DNA from: a virus
Strand: one strand, 5' to 3'
Length of the DNA: 28,810 bases
IMG/VR virus record: IMGVR_UViG_3300034682_000143
Span: 1 to 28,810 of that record
The notes under the pieces are model-generated. The model did no database searches. It was not told where the DNA came from and worked only from the letters and a program-made list of their open reading frames with translations. Positions 7,634 through 15,237 of this stretch are shown here, in pieces. The position numbers were made by a program, and so were the translations under genes. Each line of letters begins with the position of its first letter. Position 1 is the stretch's first letter.

Positions 7634-7981
7634 ATGTTCATCCCAGTCAGAAAAGACGGCCTCCTGTTCAAGAGGGCCGGACAGAACGCATATAACGAAC
7701 CCGTTTACAGCGCCAAGGGCGTGAAGTTCGGATGGGGCCCTATCTATATGCGCCAGGCCCTCGAGCGGACGGAGGTCCGAGCCGACAAGTCTGCGTCAAA
7801 GAGCAGGGCGGAAACCGACACTATCGATTACCGGATGGTCATCGAAAAGTCGGTGACTCCCCAGCGGGGCGACCTGATCACCCTGAGCACTGGCGAGCGC
7901 ATGAAGGTCGTCCTGGTTCACCGCAGAGTGGACATCATGGGCAGACTCCACCACTGGGAGGTGGACTGCGTTGCAGAGTAA
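7634..7981 (+). CDS. Putative head-closure (stopper) protein
   Basis: 115 aa. Head-closure proteins sit below the adaptor and seal the filled capsid before tail joining. Size, beta-rich pattern (RGDLITLSTGERMKVV, then HHWEVDCV) and position between connector genes and a gp10-like gene fit the HK97 gp7/SPP1 gp16 group, but the match is by general features. ATG 7634 is favoured by GAGGTG at 7625-7630; GTG 7628 (GTGA overlap with the upstream stop) is a possible alternative start. Confidence 0.6.
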   Translation: MFIPVRKDGLLFKRAGQNAYNEPVYSAKGVKFGWGPIYMRQALERTEVRADKSASKSRAETDTIDYRMVIEKSVTPQRGDLITLSTGERMKVVLVHRRVDIMGRLHHWEVDCVAE

Positions 7982-8498
7982 CAGCCGATCGCTTCTGCAG
8001 GTTCGCAGAGACATCGCCAGGGTAAAGGTAAACCTGAAGAACACGGCGGAGCGGTCCAGCCATGCCGCGCTTCGTGTCCTTCGTTCTGAATCCCGCAAGA
8101 TCGCGCAACTGGCGGCAATGTATGCGCCGTTCAAGACCGGCCTTTTGGACGGATCTACAGGGGCAACGCCGTCATTCGAGATCATTGAACGGGCCGGCGC
8201 CCGCGGCCGGAAGGAGATAGCAGTCGAACTCAACTTGCGGAAATGGAAGCTGGTCGGCACCCGTCGGGTGTCGCTGGCAAGGTATGCGGAGGTCATCCAC
8301 TCCGGCATCACCAGGAACGGAAGCCAATGGAAGCTCGGAAAGAAGTCGATCGAGAAGGCGGTAAGGCTTGGCCTGTCGCCAAACCCGACGACAAGCGGCA
8401 AGTATGTCGGTCGCTTGTTCCTTTCTCGCGCTGCAAACCAGAGGCGAGGGGCTATCGAGTTCCACCTGAAGAGGGCAATTAGAGAGGCGCTTACCTGA
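7971..8498 (+). CDS. HK97 gp10-like tail completion protein
   Basis: 175 aa, basic. HK97 gp10-type proteins join head and tail or complete the tail end. Typical features are present: an N-terminal helix, then YAPFKTGLLDGS near residue 50 (the P-x-[KR]-TG-x-L motif of this family), a central VSLARYAEVIHSG segment, and a C-terminal helix. The start is TTG 7971, inside the preceding gene, with a strong GGGAGGTGG at 7956-7964; an ATG start would remove the family's N-terminal helix. Overlap with the previous gene is 11 bases. Confidence 0.78.
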   Translation: MQSNSRSLLQVRRDIARVKVNLKNTAERSSHAALRVLRSESRKIAQLAAMYAPFKTGLLDGSTGATPSFEIIERAGARGRKEIAVELNLRKWKLVGTRRVSLARYAEVIHSGITRNGSQWKLGKKSIEKAVRLGLSPNPTTSGKYVGRLFLSRAANQRRGAIEFHLKRAIREALT

Positions 8499-8878
8499 TG
8501 GATGTACTCACCGCACTTGCTGGTTACTTGGAGCAAAAGGACGTGGGCAAAGTTGGGGACTCCATCTTTGTCAGCGAAATGCCAAGCGGAAAGAAGGGCG
8601 TTCTGCTCTTCACCACTGGCGAGGGGTTGATGCGTCACACCGACATTAGCCGCTACTTCCGAGGAACGGTGTTTGTCGCCGCTCGGAGCTCCAGTTATCT
8701 CGATGCCGGCGAGTTGGCCAAAAAGGTCTTCGATGTCATGGATTTCGAAGGGTTGGAGCTTGAAGGCATGAGAGTGCTCGTCTGCCAGCCGGAGGCGCTT
8801 CCTATGCCGTTCGGCAGGGACGAGAGTGGTTTTACCGAGTGGCTGTCGAGCTACGAATTGGCATTAACCATAGATTGA
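8498..8878 (+). CDS. Putative tail terminator protein
   Basis: 126 aa. Tail terminators (lambda gpU type) cap the tail tube and set the joining face. Length, position directly before the tail tube gene, and an alpha/beta pattern starting with a helix (VLTALAGYLEQKD) then strands and a helix (LDAGELAKKVFDVM) fit the terminator fold. The ATG overlaps the upstream stop (TGATG). It is assigned by order and size; no diagnostic motif is visible. Confidence 0.65.
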   Translation: MDVLTALAGYLEQKDVGKVGDSIFVSEMPSGKKGVLLFTTGEGLMRHTDISRYFRGTVFVAARSSSYLDAGELAKKVFDVMDFEGLELEGMRVLVCQPEALPMPFGRDESGFTEWLSSYELALTID

Positions 8879-8888
8879 GGAGGATTCA

Positions 8889-9416
8889 ATGCCAGATACC
8901 AAAAACATTCGCCTTGGCACTTGCAAGGTGTTTTACGACAACGTGGATCTCGGCCTGACCATCGGCGGCGTGGAGATGGAGGTCACTACCTCTACCCACG
9001 AGACCAAGGTTGACCAGTTCGGCGACTCCGTCGTTGAAGAGATCATCACCGGTCGCAACGTCAAAGTCACCGTCCCCATGGCGGAGACCAACCTGGACAA
9101 CATGGTTCGCATCATGCCAGGTGCCAAGCTTGTGACTGACAAAACTGTGCCGACCAAGAAGCGAGTCGATGTGACCGTTCCTTCCGGCATGAGCCTGTAC
9201 TCAGCCGCAAAAGAGCTGCGCCTGCACCCTGTCGCACTGCCTGACACCGATAAGTCAGAAGATGTGATCATCAAGCGAGCCGGCACCTCTGGCGCTCTGA
9301 AGTTCGCCTACAAGAACGATCAGGAGCGCATCTACAACGTTGAGTTCAAGGGATACCCAGATCCCGAAACTCGCTTGCTGGTGAGCTTCGGCGACCCGGA
9401 TGCGAGCGCGAAATAG
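8889..9416 (+). CDS. Major tail tube protein
   Basis: 175 aa. It forms the stacked hexameric rings of the tail tube. It is beta-rich with the motifs common to tube proteins: an early strand (CKVFYDNVDLGLTIGGVEME), a central acidic strand (GDSVVEEIITGRNVKVTV), and a C-terminal strand preceding a short tail (YNVEFKGYPDPETRLLVSFG). A strong GAGGAGGA ribosome binding site at 8877-8884 suggests high expression. The position just before the chaperone pair matches lambda gpV. Size is standard for tubes without the extra Ig domain of gpV. Confidence 0.85.
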   Translation: MPDTKNIRLGTCKVFYDNVDLGLTIGGVEMEVTTSTHETKVDQFGDSVVEEIITGRNVKVTVPMAETNLDNMVRIMPGAKLVTDKTVPTKKRVDVTVPSGMSLYSAAKELRLHPVALPDTDKSEDVIIKRAGTSGALKFAYKNDQERIYNVEFKGYPDPETRLLVSFGDPDASAK

Positions 9417-9430
9417 TTCGCCAACAATGA

Positions 9431-9449
9431 TCAGTAAACATTGACTGAT
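9431..9449 (+). promoter_or_regulatory. Palindromic intergenic element, copy 4 (before tail chaperones)
   Basis: GATCAGTAA (9429-9437), centre ACAT, then TGACTGAT (9442-9449), so the arms are GATCAGT/TGACTGAT with one mismatch. Downstream TGTGATAGTAT (9451-9461) contains an extended -10-like sequence (TG-N-GATAGT) and ends at a terminator hairpin. If it is used, transcription would begin inside the left arm of that hairpin. Confidence 0.65.
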
Positions 9450-9461
9450 ATGTGATAGTAT

Positions 9462-9488
9462 GGCCCTGTTTTGTTACAGGGCCTTTTT
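9462..9488 (+). terminator. Intrinsic terminator between tail tube and chaperone genes
   Basis: GGCCCTGT (9462-9469), a 6-base loop, ACAGGGCC (9476-9483), then TTTTT. This is a textbook rho-independent terminator. It would reduce read-through from the highly expressed capsid/tube block into the chaperone and tape-measure genes, which are needed in small amounts. The left arm directly follows the -10-like sequence of copy 4. Confidence 0.85.
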
Positions 9489-9500
9489 ATAGGAGATGCC

Positions 9501-9824
9501 ATGAAGCTACTGAACCTGGATGACCTGATCCCGACCGAGCGCTTTGTTCGAATCAAGGGTGTTGATTACTCCATTGCCGAACAGTCTCTCGGCAACCTGA
9601 TCGATGCGATCAAGCGTGAAAAGAACGTTGACCGTCAAGATCAGGCCGCCTTCTTCGAGCACATGCTGGACTCAGCCGCTGCGCTGATCCCGGATGCCCC
9701 TCGGGAGATTGTTCGCACCCTCAGCCCCCGCCAGCTGACCGCTGTTGTTGAGTTCGCGTCCGCACGGGACGAGATGCTGCCGGACGCTGACGAGGCTGCT
9801 CAGGCCTCCGAAGAGGGAAAGTAA
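9501..9824 (+). CDS. Tail assembly chaperone, short form (lambda gpG-like)
   Basis: 107 aa. Short chaperone that coats the tape measure protein during tail assembly and is absent from the mature virion. It begins at ATG 9501 with AGGAG at 9491-9495. The protein is small, acidic and helical. The final codons are Gly-Lys-stop on the sequence GGGAAAG TAA. The position between tail tube and tape measure is that of lambda G. The sequence itself does not resemble lambda G closely by eye; gene order, size and the slippery sequence support the call. Confidence 0.88.
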   Translation: MKLLNLDDLIPTERFVRIKGVDYSIAEQSLGNLIDAIKREKNVDRQDQAAFFEHMLDSAAALIPDAPREIVRTLSPRQLTAVVEFASARDEMLPDADEAAQASEEGK

Positions 9825-10138
9825 CTCCCCGCGAACTGGAGGGGGTCGATTTCCCCTTTTTGTTCTCTCGTTTTTGTCATTTTTACTCGCTAACCCCCGA
9901 CTACGTGCTGGCCATGCCGGCACGGATGTTCTTCACGATGGAGCGTCAGATCGTTCGGATCATGGCGGAGGGGGACTTGAGAGCCCTGGCAGTCGGCGCC
10001 TCGTCAGTGAGCGGGGAGACGGCTCAGAGAGTTCATCAGGTGCTTATCGCTGAACAAGGAGAAGTGTACGTCCTAGCTCGTTCCTCGCTGGTCGCAGCAG
10101 AGGAAGGGGCTATCGACAAGCTCAAGGCTTTGTTTTAG
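9501..10138 (+). CDS. Tail assembly chaperone, frameshifted long form (lambda gpGT-like)
   Basis: About 212 aa, made by reading 9501-9821, slipping back one base at GGGAAAG, and continuing 9821-10138. The first 107 residues equal the short form. The added 105 residues begin V-T-P-R-E-L-E-G and include the hydrophobic/aromatic stretch FLFSRFCHFYSLTPDYVLAM; in lambda, the T part contacts the tape measure. No good ribosome binding site or ATG exists for an independent start of the second part (a TTG at 9860 has a T-rich upstream), supporting frameshift expression. It ends 10 bases before the tape measure start. Confidence 0.88.
9815..9821 (+). other. Programmed -1 ribosomal frameshift site GGGAAAG
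   Basis: The heptamer G GGA AAG is in the zero frame of the short chaperone, one codon before its TAA. It is identical to the site used in lambda G-T. After a -1 slip the reading frame continues from 9821 without a stop to 10138. GC-rich sequence follows (CTCCCC at 9825-9830, GGGGG at 9841-9845) and could form a stimulatory stem. Confidence 0.9.
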
Positions 10139-10148
10139 CGGAGGACTG

Positions 10149-13100
10149 ATGTCTGTAGCCGGAGATGTAAGGGTCGGCCTCGTTCTTGAAGGGGCCGACG
10201 AGTTCAAGGTTCAGGTGGTTCGCGCCGCGGACTCCCTGGACCGCATTGCCAACAAGATGGATGACTATGCTCGCTCGACCGAGAAGGCCAGACGAGCAAA
10301 CTCCATTGTTTCCACCAGTATTCGGGAAATGGCTCTCAACATGGAGCTGGCCCGACTCACCATTGCCAACCTGTCCGCTGGGTTGACCGCCCTGCCCCGA
10401 GCTCTGCTCGAACAGGCCTCCTTTTTCGACAAGACAACCCTGCTCCTAGCTGGCCTTAACGTAGAGACCGCCACTTTTGCCGAGGCGCAAAAACAGGCTG
10501 CGGTCGAAGTTAAGAACCTGATGAGCGCCGCCGCGTCATCGCCGTACAAGATGAACGCCTTGGTTGACGCCTACACCAAGCTAAAGGCCGCAGATCTGGC
10601 CAGCCCCGACGGCTTCCTTGCCGGCCTGATGAACACCGCGGGTAAATTCGGTAAGAGCTCGGAAGAACTGAAGCGGGCCTCCGTTGCCATCCAGCAGATG
10701 GCCGGTAAGGGCGTCATCTCGATGGAAGAGCTGCGCCAACAATTCGGCGAAGCGGTCCCCGATGCGATGGGCATGATGGCCCGTGCTGCCAGTGTGTCTA
10801 TGGGCGATCTGGTCAAGCAGGTCTCCACGGGCACCGTAGAGGCCAAGCAGGCGCTTGAGCTGCTTTCCCGAGAGATGTACCTGTCATCAGCTGGCGCTGC
10901 AGTAGAGATGACAAAAACATGGGACGGCGCCCTTAACCGGATTTCCACCTCCCTGACGGAGCTGGCGGTGATCACTGGAGATACCGGCTTCTATGACAAC
11001 GCCGTTGGCTTGGCCAATGCGTTCAACTCTTTCCTCAAATCCGACGAGGTGGTTGCTGACGCAAACCGGCTTGGCCTGGTGCTTACCGACCTGTCGAACA
11101 TGATGGCCGCTGTCGCGGCGTTCATCTATGACCACGCGAAAGAGCTGACGATGATCATCGGCGCCATGTTTGGCGCATCCTGGGCAAACAAGATCATCTC
11201 CGGGGTCGGCGCACTCACTGAGGCCTACAAGGCCGAGTCGGCTAAGTGGCCTGAATCCACAAGGGTGGTGCAGAACCAAATGCTGGAGCTCCAGCGCGAT
11301 TTCCAGCGCCGCGGTCTTGCTCTGGAAGCCGACTACCTTGCATCACGCTCAGCAGCACAAGACCGGGCAATCCTGAACGCCATGGACGCGAACAAGCGTC
11401 AGTACGACCTCGATCGTGCCGCACTGCAGGAGCGACTCCAGACCTTGCAAGCCGGCCAGTCTCGACTGTCCGCGATGACCAACTCCGTGGCCAACATGTT
11501 CGGGGGGTGGACGAACGTGATCGTCGCGGCCATCGGTGTGGCGCTCTACGCCCTTGATGAGTTCTACCTGAAGCAGCGCCGCATTGCCGATCAGGTTATC
11601 GAAACCGGTGGTCTCGTCGCCTCATTTGAAGATCTGCAGTACGCCAGCAAGCAGATGGCAGAGGACAAGACACGGCTTCAGGAGCGCAAGCAAGGGCTCG
11701 AGGAGTCGAGACAGGCCGTCTCCGCTCTGACAGAGGCTTACAAGCTGACAAATGAGCAGGTTCGGATCCTGAACAGCGGCACAAGTGCTGAAAAAATGGG
11801 TCTGGCTCAAAAGCTGGGGCTGAACTCCGTACAGTCCGGCAAGCTCTTCAGCACCTTTGACGATGTGAAGCGAGCGGACTCCGAGATCAAGGCGATGGAG
11901 AGCCGGATCAAGAGAGCAAACGAGGCCATCTCTTCCGCCAAGGAGCATGTCAGCGAGACCTTCCGCAACCAGGGATCTGGTGTTGTTGCGAACATCATGG
12001 CCGCCCCGCTCCGCCAGGTATCGATGGAGTATGAGAAGGCGGCGAAGAAGGCAGAAGCGGCGGCGAAGCAGGAGTCGGCGAAGTACAAGGACGATGCAAA
12101 AGCGGCAAATGATGCCTATCAGAAGGTGCTGACCGAGAAGTTGGCCCCGGCTCGCCAGAAGGCAATCGCCTCGATGAATAGCATCTTCGAGGGTGAGTCG
12201 AAGGCCATCGCTGCTCAGATGGAAAAGCTCAAGTCAGAGAAGCCGGCTGATGGCAGTAACGAGAGCCTTGTCCTTGAGAGAGACAAGCAGCTTGCCATTC
12301 TGGAAGGCCGCCTTGAGCGCGTGAACAAGGACTGGGACACCTTCAAAGAGGCCATTTCGGTCTCCCATGAGGGGCTGGACAGGCTTGCAAGCCAGATGGC
12401 CAAGACAGGTAAGATCGACCCGTCGGTCTCCTACATGCAGTCATCCAAGATCTTCACTGCTGGCAAGCAGGAAGAGATCAAGATGCAGAAGGTAGCCCTC
12501 GGATTGCTGGACGAGCAGGCAGTCAAAGGCAAGGAGCTGGCCAAGCTAGAGGCTGCTATCGCGGCCGGCAAGTACAAGTCCCTGAAGAGCGCGACCATCG
12601 AGCAGATGAAGATCGACGCCATGGCGAGGGACATGGCCAACACCGAGTTTCAGGAGATCAAGGAAAGGGCTCGCTTGCGCCGGACAACGGTCGATCGCTT
12701 GGATGACCTGTCCATCTCTATCTCGAAGAAGATGGGCTCTGCAAAGGGGCGTAGCGACAACCCCCTTCTGGAATGGCAGCGAGCTGCTGAGCAGACCAAC
12801 GAAGCGATCAAGGAGATCGAGGCGAACCTCAAAAAGGCCTCCGGCGTCCTGCCGGATGACGCGGCAAAGATCGCCGAGATCATGCAAAAGCAGCGTATGG
12901 CTGATCAGTACAACATCGCCGCCAAGATGAACGAGTCAATCCGTGAGACCAACGAGGCGATGATGCCGAACATGGCGAGAACAAGAGCGGAATTTGACCG
13001 GCAGATCGCCCAGCTGGATGAGCTGCTCGACCTCGAGATGGCAAGACTCAATGCTGCCAAGGCCAGGGGCACCGCCAGCAAAGAAGAGGCTGACCTGATC

Positions 13101-13784
13101 CAGAAGAACATCGACCTCATCAAGAAGCAGCGTGAGCTGACCGAGCAGCAGAAATCGCAGCAGACAACCATCTATGGCGTATGGAAGCGAAGCCTCGAGG
13201 ACATGAAGGACGGTATCAACGAGAAGCTCGGGGCGACATTCGAGGGAGTGTTTGACGCATTCGCAGCCGGCATTGTGGAGGGCAAGGACAGCTTCAAAGA
13301 CATGATGGACTCGCTCACCAAAGACTTGGAAAAGTTCCTGGTCAAGATGGCGATGATGCAGATGTTCGAGTCCACCCTCGGCGGCTTCTTCGGCGGCGGC
13401 GGTGGCGGTAAGGGAGGCAAGGGCGGTGGAATTTTTAGCTTCGCCAATGGCGGGATCATGTCTGAGCTCGGCAGCGTCCCCCTGCGCAAGTACGCAAAAG
13501 GGGGTGTAGCAACCAGCCCGCAGCTGGCTCTGTTTGGCGAAGGCTCCATGAACGAGGCTTACGTCCCCCTGCCTGACGGCAGAACCATCCCAGTGACGAT
13601 GACGGGGCCGCAGGCTGGTGCCGCACCCACCGTCCATTTCAACCTGATCAACCAGAGCGGCATGCCTGTCGAGGCCGAGAACAGAGGGCAGAAGTTCGAC
13701 GGCGAGAAGTACATCATCGATGTCGTGCTGAACGCCATGTCTCGCCCGGGCAGGCTCAGAACAGCAATGCAAGGAGTTAAGTGA
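10149..13784 (+). CDS. Tape measure protein
   Basis: 1211 aa. It sets tail length and is ejected with the DNA. An N-terminal tape-measure domain lies at about residues 128-250 (motif SPYKMNALVDAY, then GKGVISMEELRQQFGEAVP). Hydrophobic segments at about 318-357 and 454-472 could insert in the host membrane. A long charged helical region spans about 480-1060. A Gly-rich linker follows (about 1077-1094), and a lambda-H-like C-terminus (ANGGIM, KYAKGGVATSPQLALFGEG, EAYVPLPDGR) that is usually cleaved in relatives. At about 0.15 nm per residue the tail would be near 180 nm. GAGGA precedes ATG 10149. Confidence 0.95.
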   Translation: MSVAGDVRVGLVLEGADEFKVQVVRAADSLDRIANKMDDYARSTEKARRANSIVSTSIREMALNMELARLTIANLSAGLTALPRALLEQASFFDKTTLLLAGLNVETATFAEAQKQAAVEVKNLMSAAASSPYKMNALVDAYTKLKAADLASPDGFLAGLMNTAGKFGKSSEELKRASVAIQQMAGKGVISMEELRQQFGEAVPDAMGMMARAASVSMGDLVKQVSTGTVEAKQALELLSREMYLSSAGAAVEMTKTWDGALNRISTSLTELAVITGDTGFYDNAVGLANAFNSFLKSDEVVADANRLGLVLTDLSNMMAAVAAFIYDHAKELTMIIGAMFGASWANKIISGVGALTEAYKAESAKWPESTRVVQNQMLELQRDFQRRGLALEADYLASRSAAQDRAILNAMDANKRQYDLDRAALQERLQTLQAGQSRLSAMTNSVANMFGGWTNVIVAAIGVALYALDEFYLKQRRIADQVIETGGLVASFEDLQYASKQMAEDKTRLQERKQGLEESRQAVSALTEAYKLTNEQVRILNSGTSAEKMGLAQKLGLNSVQSGKLFSTFDDVKRADSEIKAMESRIKRANEAISSAKEHVSETFRNQGSGVVANIMAAPLRQVSMEYEKAAKKAEAAAKQESAKYKDDAKAANDAYQKVLTEKLAPARQKAIASMNSIFEGESKAIAAQMEKLKSEKPADGSNESLVLERDKQLAILEGRLERVNKDWDTFKEAISVSHEGLDRLASQMAKTGKIDPSVSYMQSSKIFTAGKQEEIKMQKVALGLLDEQAVKGKELAKLEAAIAAGKYKSLKSATIEQMKIDAMARDMANTEFQEIKERARLRRTTVDRLDDLSISISKKMGSAKGRSDNPLLEWQRAAEQTNEAIKEIEANLKKASGVLPDDAAKIAEIMQKQRMADQYNIAAKMNESIRETNEAMMPNMARTRAEFDRQIAQLDELLDLEMARLNAAKARGTASKEEADLIQKNIDLIKKQRELTEQQKSQQTTIYGVWKRSLEDMKDGINEKLGATFEGVFDAFAAGIVEGKDSFKDMMDSLTKDLEKFLVKMAMMQMFESTLGGFFGGGGGGKGGKGGGIFSFANGGIMSELGSVPLRKYAKGGVATSPQLALFGEGSMNEAYVPLPDGRTIPVTMTGPQAGAAPTVHFNLINQSGMPVEAENRGQKFDGEKYIIDVVLNAMSRPGRLRTAMQGVK

Positions 13785-14152
13785 TGCCTGTTTCATCCAT
13801 CTTCCCACCAGAGGGGGTCCGAGAGGACTCCCGCTTCTTCAAGAAGAGCCTTAAGGACAATACCGTCGAGAACAAGACTGAGGGCGGGTACGCCTACACT
13901 CGCCCCCGAAGCGCCAGACCTCCAAGAAGGGTGTTCAAAACGGGCTTCTCCAACCTCGACCCTGCCCAGGAGAACTCCTTGATGCGCTTCCTCTCCGAAG
14001 TCGGCCGGCACACGATTTTTACCTATCGGGTCCCGACATCGGGCGAAATGGTTTCAGTCAGGCTGACCGGATCCCTCCCCTCATCGAATTACGTTGGCGT
14101 TGGCGGAACACATCGTTACGACATTACTGACGTGGAAATGACAGAGGTGTAA
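13784..14152 (+). CDS. Minor tail protein (lambda gpM-like)
   Basis: 122 aa. Tail-tip ring protein beneath the tape measure. It has the FPPEG-type N-terminus, a central RVFKTGFSNLDPAQENSLMRFL segment and a beta C-terminus ending YDITDVEMTEV, like phage minor tail proteins of the M family. The ATG overlaps the tape measure TGA (TGATG) with AAGGAG at 13771-13776. It is the last gene of its block: copy 5 of the palindromic element follows within 3 bases. Confidence 0.8.
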   Translation: MPVSSIFPPEGVREDSRFFKKSLKDNTVENKTEGGYAYTRPRSARPPRRVFKTGFSNLDPAQENSLMRFLSEVGRHTIFTYRVPTSGEMVSVRLTGSLPSSNYVGVGGTHRYDITDVEMTEV

Positions 14153-14154
14153 AA

Positions 14155-14173
14155 TCAGTCAATATTTACTTAT
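14155..14173 (+). promoter_or_regulatory. Palindromic intergenic element, copy 5 (before gpL-like gene)
   Basis: ATCAGTCA (14154-14161), centre ATAT, then TTACT (14166-14170). It nearly fills the 30-bp gap, leaving 12 bases before the next ATG, which hold the GGGGG used as ribosome binding site. A promoter with a -10 at ACTTAT (14168-14173) would start at about 14180 and make a nearly leaderless RNA, so this copy is hard to read as a normal promoter. Confidence 0.6.
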
Positions 14174-14182
14174 GGGGGCGCA

Positions 14183-14812
14183 ATGAACAACCTGAGTATC
14201 GCAAGTGTCCTTGAGAAGAACCGGATCAGCTCTGAAAACGCCATGACGATGGCCCTGGACATCGAGCTGGTCGATCCGGTGTCTGGAAACTACGTGATGA
14301 CGCTTCGAATCGCCAACTACGACACCGATTTGACCATCGACGGCAATCTTTACACCAAGATCGGGTTCGACCTGTCCCTGCAGGACGACACGAATGAGCT
14401 CCAGAACGTCAACCTGACCATCCAGGATCAGGTCGGCCTGATCCGCCCCTATCTGCAGACTTACAGAGGGGCGGTTGGCAGTCGAGTCACCATGATGATC
14501 GTCACCGTTGACCCGACAGATAAAACAACCCTGATCGACTTCTCTGAGATGTTCGAGATCGTCAGCAGTTCGTCCCCTGACTACGCCGTCAGCATCGAGC
14601 TGGGTGCAGAGAACCCCCTGATGAGGATGTTTCCTGGAAGAACGCAGATGCGCGACAGATGCAGCTTCCGGTACAAGTCCGCCTGTTGCGGGTATACCGG
14701 AGCACTTCCATCTTGCGACCTGACGCTTACTGGCGATAACGGGTGCCGAGCTCATCAGAACGAAAGCCGATTCGGCGGGGCTCCTTCTATCACGGTCGCG
14801 GTGCTGTCGTGA
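14183..14812 (+). CDS. Minor tail protein L (Fe-S cluster tail-tip protein)
   Basis: 209 aa. In lambda, gpL is a tail-tip protein that binds an iron-sulfur cluster through C-terminal cysteines. Here cysteines lie at 160 (RDRC), 168-169 (SACCGY), 178 (PSC) and 188 (NGC), matching the family pattern, while the N-terminal 150 residues are beta-rich (tip ring domain). The GGGGG at 14174-14178 acts as ribosome binding site. The stop overlaps the next gene's GTG (GTGA). Confidence 0.9.
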   Translation: MNNLSIASVLEKNRISSENAMTMALDIELVDPVSGNYVMTLRIANYDTDLTIDGNLYTKIGFDLSLQDDTNELQNVNLTIQDQVGLIRPYLQTYRGAVGSRVTMMIVTVDPTDKTTLIDFSEMFEIVSSSSPDYAVSIELGAENPLMRMFPGRTQMRDRCSFRYKSACCGYTGALPSCDLTLTGDNGCRAHQNESRFGGAPSITVAVLS

Positions 14813-15237
14813 TCTCTTGTGGAGACCTGATCGGCGTCCCCTTCAGGTATGGCGGCCGAGACCCTGGAGAGGCCCTCGACTGCTATGGATTGTTGATGGA
14901 GCTCTATCGCCGCGCTTACCAGATAGAGCTCCCCGATTACACCTCTCCGACAAGCGCGGCCGAGATCTCCGCGCTTATGCGTGGCCAACTTCATCTCTGG
15001 CAACCGGTAGACGATGTCGAGCCGGGGGTCGTTTTGTTTATGCGCCTTGGGCGCTTTACTCACGTCGCCATGTACCTCGGCGACGATGAGTTTATTCATA
15101 CCAGCGAAATTACGGGTGGGGTCTGCAGAGAGCGCCTTTCGAATTGGATCAATCGCATCGAGGGGCTGTATCGCTATGCCGCACAATACTCCACAGACCA
15201 TTCGGTTTGTGATCATCAGGAACCCGCTCGTCCCTGA
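14809..15237 (+). CDS. Tail-tip NlpC/P60 peptidase (lambda gpK-like)
   Basis: 142 aa. NlpC/P60 cysteine peptidase thought to cut peptidoglycan cross-links or act in tip assembly. Catalytic Cys25 lies in ALDCYGLL; His85 is in RFTHVAMYL; a third polar residue, His97, is in EFIHTSE. There is no JAB/MPN domain in front, so the protein is shorter than lambda gpK. Start GTG 14809 overlaps the L stop; an upstream GTG at 14743 in the same frame would read through the L gene and is unlikely. The 3' end overlaps the I-J start by about 60 bases. Confidence 0.9.
   Translation: MISCGDLIGVPFRYGGRDPGEALDCYGLLMELYRRAYQIELPDYTSPTSAAEISALMRGQLHLWQPVDDVEPGVVLFMRLGRFTHVAMYLGDDEFIHTSEITGGVCRERLSNWINRIEGLYRYAAQYSTDHSVCDHQEPARP

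Noticed and set aside
9745-10053. Frame overlapping the chaperone genes in the third reading frame
   Set aside because: The -1 frame explains the region through the slippery site; this +1 frame gives an Arg/Ser-rich product with no start signal.
14153-14182. Reading copy 5 of the palindromic element as an ordinary promoter
   Set aside because: Its only -10-like sequence would start RNA within a few bases of the start codon and lose the ribosome binding site; kept only as a binding site.
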